From the IMG/VR virus record IMGVR_UViG_3300035523_000031, positions 1 through 41,925 of that record: a stretch of 41,925 bases of DNA; one strand, written 5' to 3'. Of the stretch, positions 1-7,981 are shown piece after piece; the stretch's first letter is position 1, and the number at the start of each line of letters is the position of its first letter. Below the pieces are notes generated by a model. The model was not told where the DNA came from. It did not search any database and saw only the letters and a list, made by a program, of their open reading frames with translations. The translations under genes were made by a program, and so were the position numbers. This stretch comes from a virus.

Positions 1-105
1 GTCGGGGTCTATAACCGGCATGGCTACGATGCCGAGCGGCTGGACTGGCTCACGCGCCTTGATGCCCGACTTGAGGAGCTGGCGCGGGCGGCCGCGGCTT
101 CTTAG
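1..105 (+). CDS. Integrase C-terminal end (wrap-around copy)
   Basis: The frame from base 1 gives the last 34 residues of the tyrosine integrase, ending in TAG at 103-105. The full gene is at 40596-41903, and base 1 corresponds to codon 402. The catalytic tyrosine (Y405 of the full protein) lies in the VYNRH motif here. This is not a separate or truncated gene. It is the same locus seen twice because of the terminal overlap. Confidence 0.95.
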   Translation, partial: VGVYNRHGYDAERLDWLTRLDARLEELARAAAAS

Positions 106-127
106 CTCCGGTGTTGGGTGGCGGCAG
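1..127. repeat. Left copy of 127-bp exact terminal repeat
   Basis: These 127 bases are identical to positions 41799-41925. The repeat covers the last 34 sense codons and stop of the integrase gene plus 22 bases beyond. A length of exactly 127 equals a common largest k-mer of short-read assemblers, so the simplest reading is the overlap left when a circular contig is written as a line. A genuine direct terminal repeat is less likely because the boundary falls arbitrarily inside a gene. Confidence 0.95.
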
Positions 128-307
128 CTGGTCGGACACGGGCCGCGTGCGGGCCCACTCGACCACCTCCTCGACTAGGTAGCCAACCCGCCGGCCGGCG
201 AGCTGGCGCGGACGTGGAAACCGGCCCTGGCGGATCTCCTCGTCGATCGTGCTCTCGGCCAGCGTGGTCGCGTCTGGCAACTCGGACTTTTCGAAGTACA
301 GCTTCAC
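50..307 (-). CDS. AlpA/MerR-type small DNA-binding protein, probable excisionase
   Basis: The 85-residue protein has a winged-helix AlpA-like core: an N-terminal helix ending in a DATTLAEST segment, then FPRPRQLAGRRVGYLVEEV and VEWARTRP, the usual recognition and wing pattern of AlpA and Xis proteins. A Pro/Ala-rich tail follows. I start it at the GTG at 307, whose GTGA overlaps the upstream stop and follows a GAGGAAGG ribosome site. An ATG at 361 would add 18 residues inside the upstream gene. It is the last gene of the leftward early operon, and its 3' end converges on and overlaps the integrase 3' end by 56 bp. Position and family suggest a directionality factor acting on the attachment site; that role is inferred. 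Confidence 0.75.
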   Translation of the reverse strand: MKLYFEKSELPDATTLAESTIDEEIRQGRFPRPRQLAGRRVGYLVEEVVEWARTRPVSDQLPPPNTGAKKPRPPAPAPQVGHQGA

Positions 308-1095
308 GGTTCCTTCCTCGACGGTTGGGGCTCCGTCACGCCAGGGGTGGCACAGCGGCATTCAGCAGCAACACACGCTTGCGCCACGTTGTCCCAGCCG
401 CACCAGCACTCAGCGCCGCGCTGACACAAGCCCTTTGCAGGCCGGCCGCACGGGATCGCTTTCGACGCCGGCACGCCAGAGCCACCGGGCAACGTGCCTT
501 TGCTCTGGCGTGCCACTTGTCGAATTTCCTGCTCGATCCGCTCTTTGCGTTCATCCAACGCCAGCACGCCAGCAACGGCTTTGCGCCAACCGCTCGCCGG
601 GTTCTGGAGCAGTTCGTTTGCGTAGAGCGTCGCTGCCTCGGTTTCCAGCTTCAGGCGGATCGTGCGCGGCGCCGGTTCGCGCACATCGCATTCGATGCAA
701 TCGCCGACTCGCGCGACGGACGGTGGCACGCCATTGGGGCAGTCGAACGCATGCGGTTCGCCCGGCGGGCAGCACGGCAGCGACGCCGGAGCGCCAAAGG
801 TGGGGCCGTTTGCATTCACTGGGCATTCACTGTTTGTCGGGCGGTGCCCGTTGTCGCAGACGCACGCGGGGGGCGCCAGCACGCTAGCGGTGCCGCGCGG
901 CACGTCAGCCCAGGCAATCACCGGCACCTCGACGCCGTGCACGTCGCGCCAGGCCTCGCCATCCCACGAGCCCATGAACACCGGCTCGCTGTAGTCGCTG
1001 GCCGGATCCAGCTCGATCATCACGGTGAGGTCGGCGTCCGGCAGGTCCGCGGGGTTGTCGGCGAGGATGTGCCAGGTGAGGGGTTCGGTGATCAT
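304..1095 (-). CDS. DUF551-like phage protein with Cys-rich C-terminal part
   Basis: This is a 263-residue protein. Residues 1-70 look like the DUF551 family, a small domain of unknown function common in phage early regions: a paired acidic strand, an EPVFMGSWDGEAWRD-type stretch and a closing W-x-D-V-P. The rest is unusual. It holds many cysteines (ACVCDNG, LPCCPPGE, DCIECD, CWCGW, CRC), suggesting one or more metal-binding sites, with a helical charged segment (about 165-205) between them. The ATG at 1095 overlaps the stop of the methyltransferase gene (ATGA), so it is co-translated in the leftward early operon. Function unknown. Confidence 0.7.
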   Translation of the reverse strand: MITEPLTWHILADNPADLPDADLTVMIELDPASDYSEPVFMGSWDGEAWRDVHGVEVPVIAWADVPRGTASVLAPPACVCDNGHRPTNSECPVNANGPTFGAPASLPCCPPGEPHAFDCPNGVPPSVARVGDCIECDVREPAPRTIRLKLETEAATLYANELLQNPASGWRKAVAGVLALDERKERIEQEIRQVARQSKGTLPGGSGVPASKAIPCGRPAKGLCQRGAECWCGWDNVAQACVAAECRCATPGVTEPQPSRKEP

Positions 1096-3623
1096 CAGGC
1101 GGCCTCTTTCAGCGGTACCGGTTCATCCAGGTCGAACAGCGTCGGCATGCTGACCTCGCGCTCGATCGCGCGCAGGTAGTGCACCTGGTCAGCGAAGTAC
1201 GCGGCGGACAGCTCCGACCCGCCGCCGCGCCGCCCGGCCTTGATCGCCCGCACCGGCACCGTGCCCAGCCCGCAGAACGGGTCATAAACCAGATCGCCCT
1301 TGTTGCTGTATCGCTCGATCAGGCGGTCGACGATGTCGAACTGCAGGGGGCAGACGTGCTTCTCGACGGCCCGGTTGCTCTGCTCGCCGTTGAGCGTGCG
1401 CATGCGGTTCACGTCGTGCCACACGTCGGCGCAGTGGCTGCCCGGCGCGAGGCTCATGAAGGTGGAAGGCAGCGCGCCGCGTGCGAGCAGATCCTCGCCG
1501 ATCTTCACGTGGTGCTCGAAGTCGTAGACCCGGCGCAGGCTGTCCTCGGTGAAGTACTTGGCCAGCTTGGCCGGGCCCATCTGCGCCATCTCCTCGGCGG
1601 TCAGCAGGCGGTTGCCGCTGGAGCGCCAGAAGGCGTGCGCGTCGACCTGCCAGCGCGCCAGGCTGTATTCGTCCTTGCGCTTGACCACCGGCTGATCGGC
1701 GTAGCCGCGCGTGCGGTCGCTCTGCGGCTTGTGGAACAGCAGGATGTATTCCGGCGAGCCGGCGCCCATCTTCGTGCCGTCCTTGCACATCTCGGTGTAG
1801 CCGAGCCGATAGGTCTGGTTGTTCTCCCGGACCACGTCGGTCACCACCGTGATCATCCCCATGTAGTCGAAGCCGTGCTTCAAGCCATGGAACAGCGCCT
1901 CGGCGTGGAACGGGCTCACCGTGGGCACGCCGGCCCCGGTGACGTTGCCGAAGTTGATCCGGTCCTTCACGTGGCAGCAGTACATGCGGCCAGGCTTCAG
2001 GATCCGCAGCAGCTCGGGCGTGAGGAAGTCCATCTGCTGCCAGAAGTGGCTGTTGTCCTGGGTGTGGCCGAAGTCGTTGTAGCTCGGCGTGTATTCGTAG
2101 TGGTTCGCGAACGGGATGGAGGTCACGATCAGGTCGACGCTGTTCTCCGGCTGCTCCATGGCTTCCAGGACGCAGTCGTTGTTCGCCACGGTGAAGTGCT
2201 CGCCGCTGACTACCTTGCGCTCGATGCCGATCGACCTGGCCAGCGTGTCCTGCATGGCAACGTGGCTCAGGCCGTAGGTGCGGATGATCTCGGCCATCTT
2301 CGCCTGCATCTCGTCGTGCCGAGCCCACTTCTCGCGCAGCGTCTTGAGGACCTCGCGCTCGGACTCGGTCTGCACGATGTCGATGCGCACCGGCCGCTCC
2401 TGGCCGAAGCGCTGCACGCGGTGGATCGACTGGATGAAGTCGTTGAACTTGAAGCTGACGCCGGCGAACACCTCGCGGTGGCAGTGCCTCTGGAAGTTGC
2501 ACCCGCTGCCGGCGATGATCGGCTTCGTCGACAGGATCCTGTGGCGGCCGTCGCTGAAGTCGACGATGCGCTGCTCGCGCTCCTCCAGGTCCTGGGTGCC
2601 CCACACGCTCACCGCCTCGGGCAGGGCCGCCTGCAGGGCATGCCGCTCGTCCTCGAGGTCGTGCCAGACGATGAAGTGGTCCTGCGGGTCGGCCTGCACG
2701 ATCGCCGCGGCTTTGGCGACCCGTGCCGGCATGCTGTTTCGCTTCTCGGTGGCGGCGGCCGACAGCCCCATCGCCACGTCCGGGATCAGCAGGCCCTGGC
2801 CATTCTTCTCGGCGCCGGCGGCGGCATAGTCGCTGGGCACCTCGTGATAGCGCACGTCCAACTCCGGCAGCACGTAACCCTCGTCGCTGTGGCCCAGGTC
2901 GCTGGGGCGCTGGATGAAAACCGCCCAGCTCGCCACCCACAGCCAGAACTCCTGTTCCTTGTGCGGGTACAGCGTGAGGTTGCCCGCCTTCTCGCTGTCA
3001 CGCTGGAAGAACCGCGTCAGGGCCTGCCCGGTGTCCATCACGCCCAGGTAGCCGGCATAGTGGATCAGCTCCTTGAACCGGTTCGGGCTCGGCGTGGCGG
3101 TGGCCACGAACTTGAACTCCACCGGCGCGAAGGCGGGCAGGAACTCCTGATAGGTCTTGCTGCCGTAGCTGCGCAGCACGCTCGCCTCGTCCAGGCTGGC
3201 GGCGCGGAACTTCGACGGGTCGAGCTTGCCCTCGCGCACGCTCTCGTAGTTGGTCATGTAGATCGTGCGCTCGTCGCCGATCTCGCTGTCCGAGCGGATG
3301 AAGCGCAGGTCGATCGCGAAGTCACCGTGGAACCGCTGTGCGGCCTCGCGGTAGAACTCCTGGCGCACGCCCAGCGGCAGGACCTGCAAGCGCAATCCGG
3401 GCCGGTGCACGCCGATCAGGCGCATCAGTTCCAGCTGCGTTGCCGTCTTGTGCAGTCCGAAGCTGGCGAAGATGGCGCGGTTGCCACCCTTGGCGGCCCA
3501 CTTCACGATATCGCGGGTGTGCGGCTTCAGGGCGGGGTTGATCTCCTCGAGCGGCACATCGAAGCCGTCGAAGTGCGCGAGCTTGATCTTGTCGCGCAGG
3601 AATTCTAGGTACTGCTGGCTCAC
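1095..3623 (-). CDS. SNF2-like helicase fused to an N4/N6 DNA methyltransferase
   Basis: The 842-residue fusion has two enzymatic halves. Residues 1-470 are a superfamily 2 ATPase of SNF2 type: nucleotide-binding FGLHKT (55-60), DEAS motif II (145-148), TATP motif III (175-178) and HRVQRFGQ motif VI (401-408). Residues 475-842 are an amino-methyltransferase with motif IV TSIPF (501-505) before the SAM-binding motif DPFCGLGT (781-788), the permuted order of beta-class enzymes. Motif I has His where GLGKT is usual, and motif IV has Ile for the first Pro; both may be typical of this phage family. The GTG at 3623 overlaps the cytosine methyltransferase stop (GTGA). It probably modifies phage DNA against host restriction, perhaps translocating along it. 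Confidence 0.88.
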   Translation of the reverse strand: MSQQYLEFLRDKIKLAHFDGFDVPLEEINPALKPHTRDIVKWAAKGGNRAIFASFGLHKTATQLELMRLIGVHRPGLRLQVLPLGVRQEFYREAAQRFHGDFAIDLRFIRSDSEIGDERTIYMTNYESVREGKLDPSKFRAASLDEASVLRSYGSKTYQEFLPAFAPVEFKFVATATPSPNRFKELIHYAGYLGVMDTGQALTRFFQRDSEKAGNLTLYPHKEQEFWLWVASWAVFIQRPSDLGHSDEGYVLPELDVRYHEVPSDYAAAGAEKNGQGLLIPDVAMGLSAAATEKRNSMPARVAKAAAIVQADPQDHFIVWHDLEDERHALQAALPEAVSVWGTQDLEEREQRIVDFSDGRHRILSTKPIIAGSGCNFQRHCHREVFAGVSFKFNDFIQSIHRVQRFGQERPVRIDIVQTESEREVLKTLREKWARHDEMQAKMAEIIRTYGLSHVAMQDTLARSIGIERKVVSGEHFTVANNDCVLEAMEQPENSVDLIVTSIPFANHYEYTPSYNDFGHTQDNSHFWQQMDFLTPELLRILKPGRMYCCHVKDRINFGNVTGAGVPTVSPFHAEALFHGLKHGFDYMGMITVVTDVVRENNQTYRLGYTEMCKDGTKMGAGSPEYILLFHKPQSDRTRGYADQPVVKRKDEYSLARWQVDAHAFWRSSGNRLLTAEEMAQMGPAKLAKYFTEDSLRRVYDFEHHVKIGEDLLARGALPSTFMSLAPGSHCADVWHDVNRMRTLNGEQSNRAVEKHVCPLQFDIVDRLIERYSNKGDLVYDPFCGLGTVPVRAIKAGRRGGGSELSAAYFADQVHYLRAIEREVSMPTLFDLDEPVPLKEAA

Positions 3624-4534
3624 GCGGTCTCCCTGATCTTGTTGATGACGTCTCTGGCCACCTTCGGACACACCGCATTGCCAAGCATGAAGTTCGCCTC
3701 GGGCACGCTGGCCGGCAGCAGGTAGTCCACTGGAAAGCCCATGAAGTCGCGGTTCTCCGGAATGCTGGTCATGCGCATGCGGTCGCCGTCCACCACGGCC
3801 CATCGCGCCTTCGTGGTGATCGTCCCGATCGGCCGGTCCAGGCTGCGACCGGTCAGGCCCGAGCCGCTGCCGTAATACGGCATCACGAACCGGTCACCGA
3901 AGCGCGCGCGGCCGGCTGCAATGCGCTGCAGGGTGGCCAGCGACCGGCCTGGCTTGTGGATTGGTGACCAGCCAGGAGCACCGAAGTCGATCACGCTGCT
4001 GGCCGGCACGTGCGCGCGGCGCGGCAGGCTCAACTCGAGCGGGTGCTTGCTGCGCGTCAGGACTAGGAACAGGCGTTCGCGGTGCTGCGGCACACCATGT
4101 TCCGCGGCGTCGATTAGGTGCGGCGCGATCGCATAGCCCAGCGCGTTCATAGCCGCGCACCACGCCGGGAACAGCGTCCAGCGGGCGAAGTCCGGCACGT
4201 TCTCGACCAGGGCGACGGCCGGCCGGTGGCACTCGGCAGCGGAGACGACGGCCCATGCCGTGCTGCGCATCGCGTCGTGGTGCGGCCGATCCTTGCCGCG
4301 CGCTCGGCTGTGGCCCTGGCAGGCCGGGGATGCCATCAGGAGGTCATGCGCCGGCACGGTGGTCCAGTCGCACTGATGCAGGTCCTGGCAGGCGTGCACG
4401 GTGCCCGGGTGATTGGCCGCGTGGATCTCGACAGCCGCGCGCCAGTGGTTCGCGGCCCACACGACCGTGCAGCCGGCCATAGCTGCGCCAGTTGTGAAGC
4501 CGCCGGCGCCCGCGAAGAGATCCACGGCCCGCAT
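3620..4534 (-). CDS. DNA (cytosine-5-)-methyltransferase
   Basis: The 304-residue protein has the ordered C5-methyltransferase motifs: SAM-binding DLFAGAGGFTTG (5-16), motif IV SPACQGHS with catalytic Cys72, ENV (111-113) of motif VI, QHRERLFLV (150-158) of motif VIII, then a short target-recognition region and a C-terminal GNAVCPKVA (motif X). The usual PPCQ reads PACQ here. No restriction endonuclease gene is adjacent, so it looks like an orphan phage methylase that protects phage DNA, working beside the helicase-methyltransferase encoded next. It is in the leftward early operon. The target site cannot be read from the sequence. Confidence 0.92.
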   Translation of the reverse strand: MRAVDLFAGAGGFTTGAAMAGCTVVWAANHWRAAVEIHAANHPGTVHACQDLHQCDWTTVPAHDLLMASPACQGHSRARGKDRPHHDAMRSTAWAVVSAAECHRPAVALVENVPDFARWTLFPAWCAAMNALGYAIAPHLIDAAEHGVPQHRERLFLVLTRSKHPLELSLPRRAHVPASSVIDFGAPGWSPIHKPGRSLATLQRIAAGRARFGDRFVMPYYGSGSGLTGRSLDRPIGTITTKARWAVVDGDRMRMTSIPENRDFMGFPVDYLLPASVPEANFMLGNAVCPKVARDVINKIRETA

Positions 4535-4538
4535 CGCC

Positions 4539-5081
4539 TTACGCCTCCACTTCCTGCTGCTGCACCACCGGAGCCGTCAGCAGGATCGGGAACTCGCGAG
4601 TCTTCAGCAGCGCCAGCTTGCCGTGCGTCTTCTCGTTCACGTCGGGCGACTCGACGCGGAACTTCATCTCGACGCTGCCGCCTTCCTTGCACTTGAAGCG
4701 CCAGTTCGTCAGCTTGCAGTCCTCCAGTGAGATGTTCGACTTCGGCCCGCCCATGCCATGGTCGAGCGTCACGTCGTAGCCGGTGAGCTCCAGGTCCCAG
4801 CCGAACTGCCCGATCGCCTTGCCGATGCCGGTGAGGTTGGGCATGTCCGACACTGCCGGCACGCCTTCGAGCGTTCCTTGCGCCGGCGCCGAGCTGGCGG
4901 CCGTCTTGCAGAACAGCGCCGAGCGCAGGCCGCCGTCGAACATCGTGAGCATGTCGTTCGAGACGGTCATGCTGAAGTCCAGGCCGACGCCCGGGTTCGT
5001 GTCGGGTGCGCGGTCCTTGTCGGACAGGACGATGACGTCGACGAGCTTGGCCTGCGTCGGGGATTCAAGTTCGAAAGCCAT
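4539..5081 (-). CDS. Conserved protein of recombination cassette, unknown function
   Basis: The 180-residue protein has no motif I can assign with certainty. It is rich in short strands, with a central IGQFGWDLELTGYDVTLDHGM stretch and alternating hydrophobic and charged residues at the end, like a small beta fold. It sits between the exonuclease/RecT genes and the methyltransferases. A role as a single-strand DNA-binding or annealing partner is possible from position only. The start at 5081 has a moderate AAAGG site. An upstream ATG at 5153 would overlap the exonuclease stop (ATGA) and add 24 Pro/Thr-rich residues, and cannot be excluded. Confidence 0.6.
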   Translation of the reverse strand: MAFELESPTQAKLVDVIVLSDKDRAPDTNPGVGLDFSMTVSNDMLTMFDGGLRSALFCKTAASSAPAQGTLEGVPAVSDMPNLTGIGKAIGQFGWDLELTGYDVTLDHGMGGPKSNISLEDCKLTNWRFKCKEGGSVEMKFRVESPDVNEKTHGKLALLKTREFPILLTAPVVQQQEVEA

Positions 5082-5149
5082 GGTGCGGGTGCCTTTCTGG
5101 GCTGGTGGGGAATCGGTGTGGGCGGAGGTGGGGAAGGGCCAGGTGGCTG

Positions 5150-5755
5150 TCATGCCGGCACCGCCTCGCGTTCCTTGATCGCGAAGTACACGGCCATGCA
5201 GGCCTGCACGTCGGGCATCGCGCTGTGCGCGTCCTCGAGCTGCTTGCCCAGGAAGTGCTGGTACGCCTCGCCCAGGTTCGCTGTCTTGAACTTGGTGAAG
5301 CCGGCCGCGATCATCTTCGGCGTGGGCGGCAGCTTCAGGATCGGCGTGGCCATCTGCGCCGTGCACTCGGCCTTGCCGGCTTCCCACGGGTCCGCCATGT
5401 CGGCGCGGTGGCGCTTGGCGGCGATGCGCACGATCCTCGCGTCGAACGGCTCGTTGTGCGCGATGCGCAGGCGCCGGCCGCCCCACAGGTCCAGCAGCAT
5501 GTCCAGCGCGAGCGGCTCGGGCACGCCCTCGTCCATCGCGCGTTCCGTCGTGATGCCGTGGATCGCCGCGACCTGGTCGGGGATCGTCCAGCCATCGGGC
5601 CGCACGATGACATCGATGCTGGCCACCGTTGCGCGCGTCTCCATGTTCACCAGCGCCGCCGCGAGCTGCACGATGTGCGGCTGGCCCGGGTGCTCGGAGG
5701 GCTCGCGAAACAGCGGAAGGCCCGTGGTCTCGGTGTCGTAGAAGAGGGCGTGCAT
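5150..5755 (-). CDS. DnaQ-like 3'-5' exonuclease (DEDDh family)
   Basis: The 201-residue protein carries the exonuclease motifs in order: YDTETTG with D7 and E9 near the start (Exo I), AHNEPFDARI in the middle (Exo II), and HSAMPDVQA near the C-terminus (Exo III, His and Asp). This is the fold of the epsilon proofreading subunit and RNase T. No DNA polymerase is encoded in the window, so it probably trims 3' ends during recombination or replication beside RecT and the Fe-S nuclease. The ATG lies 4 bp after the RecT stop. An in-frame extension to 5806 lacks support. Confidence 0.85.
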   Translation of the reverse strand: MHALFYDTETTGLPLFREPSEHPGQPHIVQLAAALVNMETRATVASIDVIVRPDGWTIPDQVAAIHGITTERAMDEGVPEPLALDMLLDLWGGRRLRIAHNEPFDARIVRIAAKRHRADMADPWEAGKAECTAQMATPILKLPPTPKMIAAGFTKFKTANLGEAYQHFLGKQLEDAHSAMPDVQACMAVYFAIKEREAVPA

Positions 5756-5759
5756 GGCG

Positions 5760-6665
5760 TCATTCCCCCTTGCTGATCGCAGCGAAGCGCCTGGACGCCA
5801 GCGCATTGAGGCGGGCCTGGTCCTCAGCGTCGATCACGCGGGCGATGAGCGCGCGCGCACCGTCCAGCGCCTCGCCGGTCTTCGCGTTCTCCAGGTGCTT
5901 CTTCACCTGGTCGTGCGTGAGCGGAGGCAGCGCCTCGGCGCCGGTCTCGGGGTTGTCGGCCGGATCGATCACCGGCGCGGCAGCGGTGTGCTGCTGGTAT
6001 TCCTGCAGGTCGCCGATGCTGGTGACGCTGCCAGGCGCCGCGTCGATCACGCCGTCCTCGATCTCGTCGACCGAGCGCAGGCCCATGCTGATCTCTGGCG
6101 CGTATGCCCGCACAAAGAAGGCGGCCGCGCGGTACATCAGCATCTGCTCGGGCATCGTCTTCCACTTGCTGCCGGACTTCGTCGACCACTGCTCGGCATC
6201 GGCCATGGCGATGGTGATCGTGGCGCCCACCAGCTTCTCGCCGGTGACCTTCTCGACGGCCCAGGCGCGGCAGCCCCAGTCCTTGCTGCCGGGCGTGCCG
6301 ACGAATTCGTAGCGCATCGCCGAGAACCGGCCGCACTGGTTGAAGCAGGCCACCAGGAACTTCGAGGACCACCCGGGGTTGCCGTGCACGATGTAGAGGT
6401 TTTGCATCACCATCAGCGGCGAGGCGCCCATGCGGTTGGCCATCTCCAGGGCCACGATGCAGTTCGCCAGGTTGCCCTGGTACTGCTGCGGCACGAGCGT
6501 GGAAGCCGCGAAGGCCTTGCCGATGCGCTGGGCGAGGTCCCAGCTGCTGGCGCTGTTGAAGCCGGGCATCACGGCCATGTCGCGCGGGCCGGGCAGCGGC
6601 GCCGCCGCGGGCAAGTTCGCAGCCTTGTTGGCCTGCAGGTTGTCGAGGGTAGCGGTAGCGGTCAT
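5760..6665 (-). CDS. recT: RecT-family single-strand annealing protein
   Basis: The 301-residue protein matches RecT-type annealases. About residues 38-190 hold the conserved core: a helical LAQRIGKAFA..STLVPQQYQ stretch, NCIVALEMANRMGASPLMVMQNL, IVHGNPGWSSKFLVA, an aromatic-rich strand segment, and the TMPEQMLMYRAAAFFVRAYAPE helix. The C-terminal 100 residues are acidic and less ordered. RecT proteins bind single-stranded DNA and pair complementary strands, usually with a partner exonuclease; the next gene upstream in transcription supplies a likely one. A strong AGGAGGG ribosome site precedes the ATG. Confidence 0.87.
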   Translation of the reverse strand: MTATATLDNLQANKAANLPAAAPLPGPRDMAVMPGFNSASSWDLAQRIGKAFAASTLVPQQYQGNLANCIVALEMANRMGASPLMVMQNLYIVHGNPGWSSKFLVACFNQCGRFSAMRYEFVGTPGSKDWGCRAWAVEKVTGEKLVGATITIAMADAEQWSTKSGSKWKTMPEQMLMYRAAAFFVRAYAPEISMGLRSVDEIEDGVIDAAPGSVTSIGDLQEYQQHTAAAPVIDPADNPETGAEALPPLTHDQVKKHLENAKTGEALDGARALIARVIDAEDQARLNALASRRFAAISKGE

Positions 6666-6708
6666 GGTTGTTGGCCCTCCTGGCCGTGGTGAAAAACTGG
6701 GGTCGTGC

Positions 6709-7503
6709 TCACTTGCGGAAGCTGCAGGTGGCGTGGATCGGGCAGTACTTCTCGCCGCACAGCTGGCTGCGCGGGTTGCCGTAGAACAGGCCCGACTGGA
6801 TGAAGCGGGCAGCGTGCTGCAGCGCGCCTGGCGCCTCGGGCGTGCCGATCAACATGTCGCGCGGGCTGTCGATCTCGCCGATGGCGATGCGCTGCGCGCG
6901 CTCGGTGGCACCGGTCTGCATGCCGATCACGCGCGCCGGCGCTTCGATGCGCTGCTGGATCGCGACCTCGGCGAGAAGTTCGTAGGTGGCCAGCTGCAGG
7001 CCGTGGCCCTGCGTCTTCACCTCGCCCTGCGCGTTCACGGCCGTCTTGCCGGTCTTCAGGTCGGCGATGCCCAGGGATCCGTCCGCGGCGCGGTAGACGC
7101 GGTCGATGGTGCCGGTCAACACGATGCCCAGGTCGGTGATCTCCAGCGCCTCGCACGTGGCCTCGACGCCGACATAGTCCTGCGCCGGCGCGATCTCGCC
7201 GCAGTACTTGCCGTGCAGCGCCAGCGCGACCTTTTCGGCGGCCTGCGGCTTGTCTTCGTCCCAGTCGACATCCTCTGTCGGGTGGTGCAGGGCGTCGACC
7301 GCGGCGGCTGCTGCTTCATCGGCTGTGATGGGGGAGCCGAGCACGCGGGCCGAGTCGAAGGCGCCGGTGCTGGCGTGGATCGCCTTGCCGAGCGCGGCCT
7401 TGCCGGACATCGGCATGCGCTTGCCGTCGATCTGCTTGGCAGCCCAGCGCGCCGGGCAGTCGAAGAGTTCGGGCAGCGAGCTGGCGCGGATTCTCGTGCT
7501 CAT
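6709..7503 (-). CDS. PD-(D/E)XK exonuclease with probable 4Fe-4S cluster (RecB/Cas4-like)
   Basis: The 264-residue protein has the RecB-family nuclease pattern: H43 in GKAIHAS, D134 in GTIDRVY, the D148-L-K150 pair in IADLKTGK, and a QLATY motif near 170. Four cysteines (C16 and C249, C254, C260) are spaced as in the iron-sulphur clasp of AddB and Cas4 nucleases. It probably resects DNA ends to give the single strands that RecT anneals. The ATG overlaps the preceding gene stop (ATGA), which sets the start against a longer reading frame extending to 7749. Confidence 0.85.
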   Translation of the reverse strand: MSTRIRASSLPELFDCPARWAAKQIDGKRMPMSGKAALGKAIHASTGAFDSARVLGSPITADEAAAAAVDALHHPTEDVDWDEDKPQAAEKVALALHGKYCGEIAPAQDYVGVEATCEALEITDLGIVLTGTIDRVYRAADGSLGIADLKTGKTAVNAQGEVKTQGHGLQLATYELLAEVAIQQRIEAPARVIGMQTGATERAQRIAIGEIDSPRDMLIGTPEAPGALQHAARFIQSGLFYGNPRSQLCGEKYCPIHATCSFRK

Positions 7504-7793
7504 GACCGCGCCTTCGGGATCGTGCGCGAGGCCAGCTGCCCGTTGCGCTTGGCGGCGGCATGGTCCCACCAGCGCAGGTACACCGACAGGTAGCCGGCGA
7601 CGTAGCGGATCGGCGCGGGCAGCAGGGGCGCGGGCTGAACCGGTGCGGCCACCAGCGCGGGCTCGATCGGCATCGACATCACGCGGTGCAGGTGCGCCTC
7701 CATGCGGCCCGGGCAGTGCTTGTCGGGGCAGGCCGGGTCTTTGCAGCACATGCCCGGGTTCTGTTCGCAGCGGGATTTTTCAGCTACAGCCAT
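7500..7793 (-). CDS. Small Cys-rich, probably zinc-binding protein
   Basis: The 97-residue protein opens with a cluster of cysteines and histidines (C9, C16, C17, C22, C27 and HLH near 35), suggesting a zinc finger, followed by a Pro/Ala linker and a Trp-containing basic helix (YLRWWDHAAAKR). I use the ATG at 7793; a TTG two codons earlier is possible. It sits directly upstream of the Fe-S nuclease with a 4-bp overlap. Function unknown. Confidence 0.65.
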   Translation of the reverse strand: MAVAEKSRCEQNPGMCCKDPACPDKHCPGRMEAHLHRVMSMPIEPALVAAPVQPAPLLPAPIRYVAGYLSVYLRWWDHAAAKRNGQLASRTIPKARS

Positions 7794-7981
7794 TGCCAAG
7801 CCTTTCGAAGAATGGAAGGGGGCTGCGCCGCGCGTTCGTCCAGGAGCGTGCGCAGGCGCAGCACGATGTAGGGCAGGTCCGGGTGCGTCGGGTCCTTGCG
7901 CTGCAGGTCGTGAAGGGCCCAGCGAAAGCCCAGGATCGCGGCCTCGCGCCAGACGGGATAGATGCCGGAGCGGCGGATCAC
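7784..7981 (-). CDS. Small early protein, unknown function
   Basis: The 65-residue protein contains a YPVWREAAILGFRWALHDLQ amphipathic helix followed by PDLPYIVLRLRTLLDE. It resembles the small helical proteins often found in phage early operons, but I cannot name a family. The GTG at 7981 overlaps the previous stop (GTGA), which favours this short form over a longer reading frame to 8242 that would be read through two neighbours. Its end overlaps the next gene by 10 bp. Confidence 0.6.
   Translation of the reverse strand: MIRRSGIYPVWREAAILGFRWALHDLQRKDPTHPDLPYIVLRLRTLLDERAAQPPSILRKAWQWL

Noticed and set aside
1-127. True direct terminal repeats like those of T7
   Set aside because: The ends fall in mid-gene and have the exact length of a standard assembly k-mer; terminase is not T7-type in context.
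1179-3608. Long plus-strand open frame of 809 codons
   Set aside because: It is the complement of the helicase-methyltransferase gene. Its composition is Arg/His/Val/Leu-rich, it has no domain, and high GC leaves such shadow frames open.
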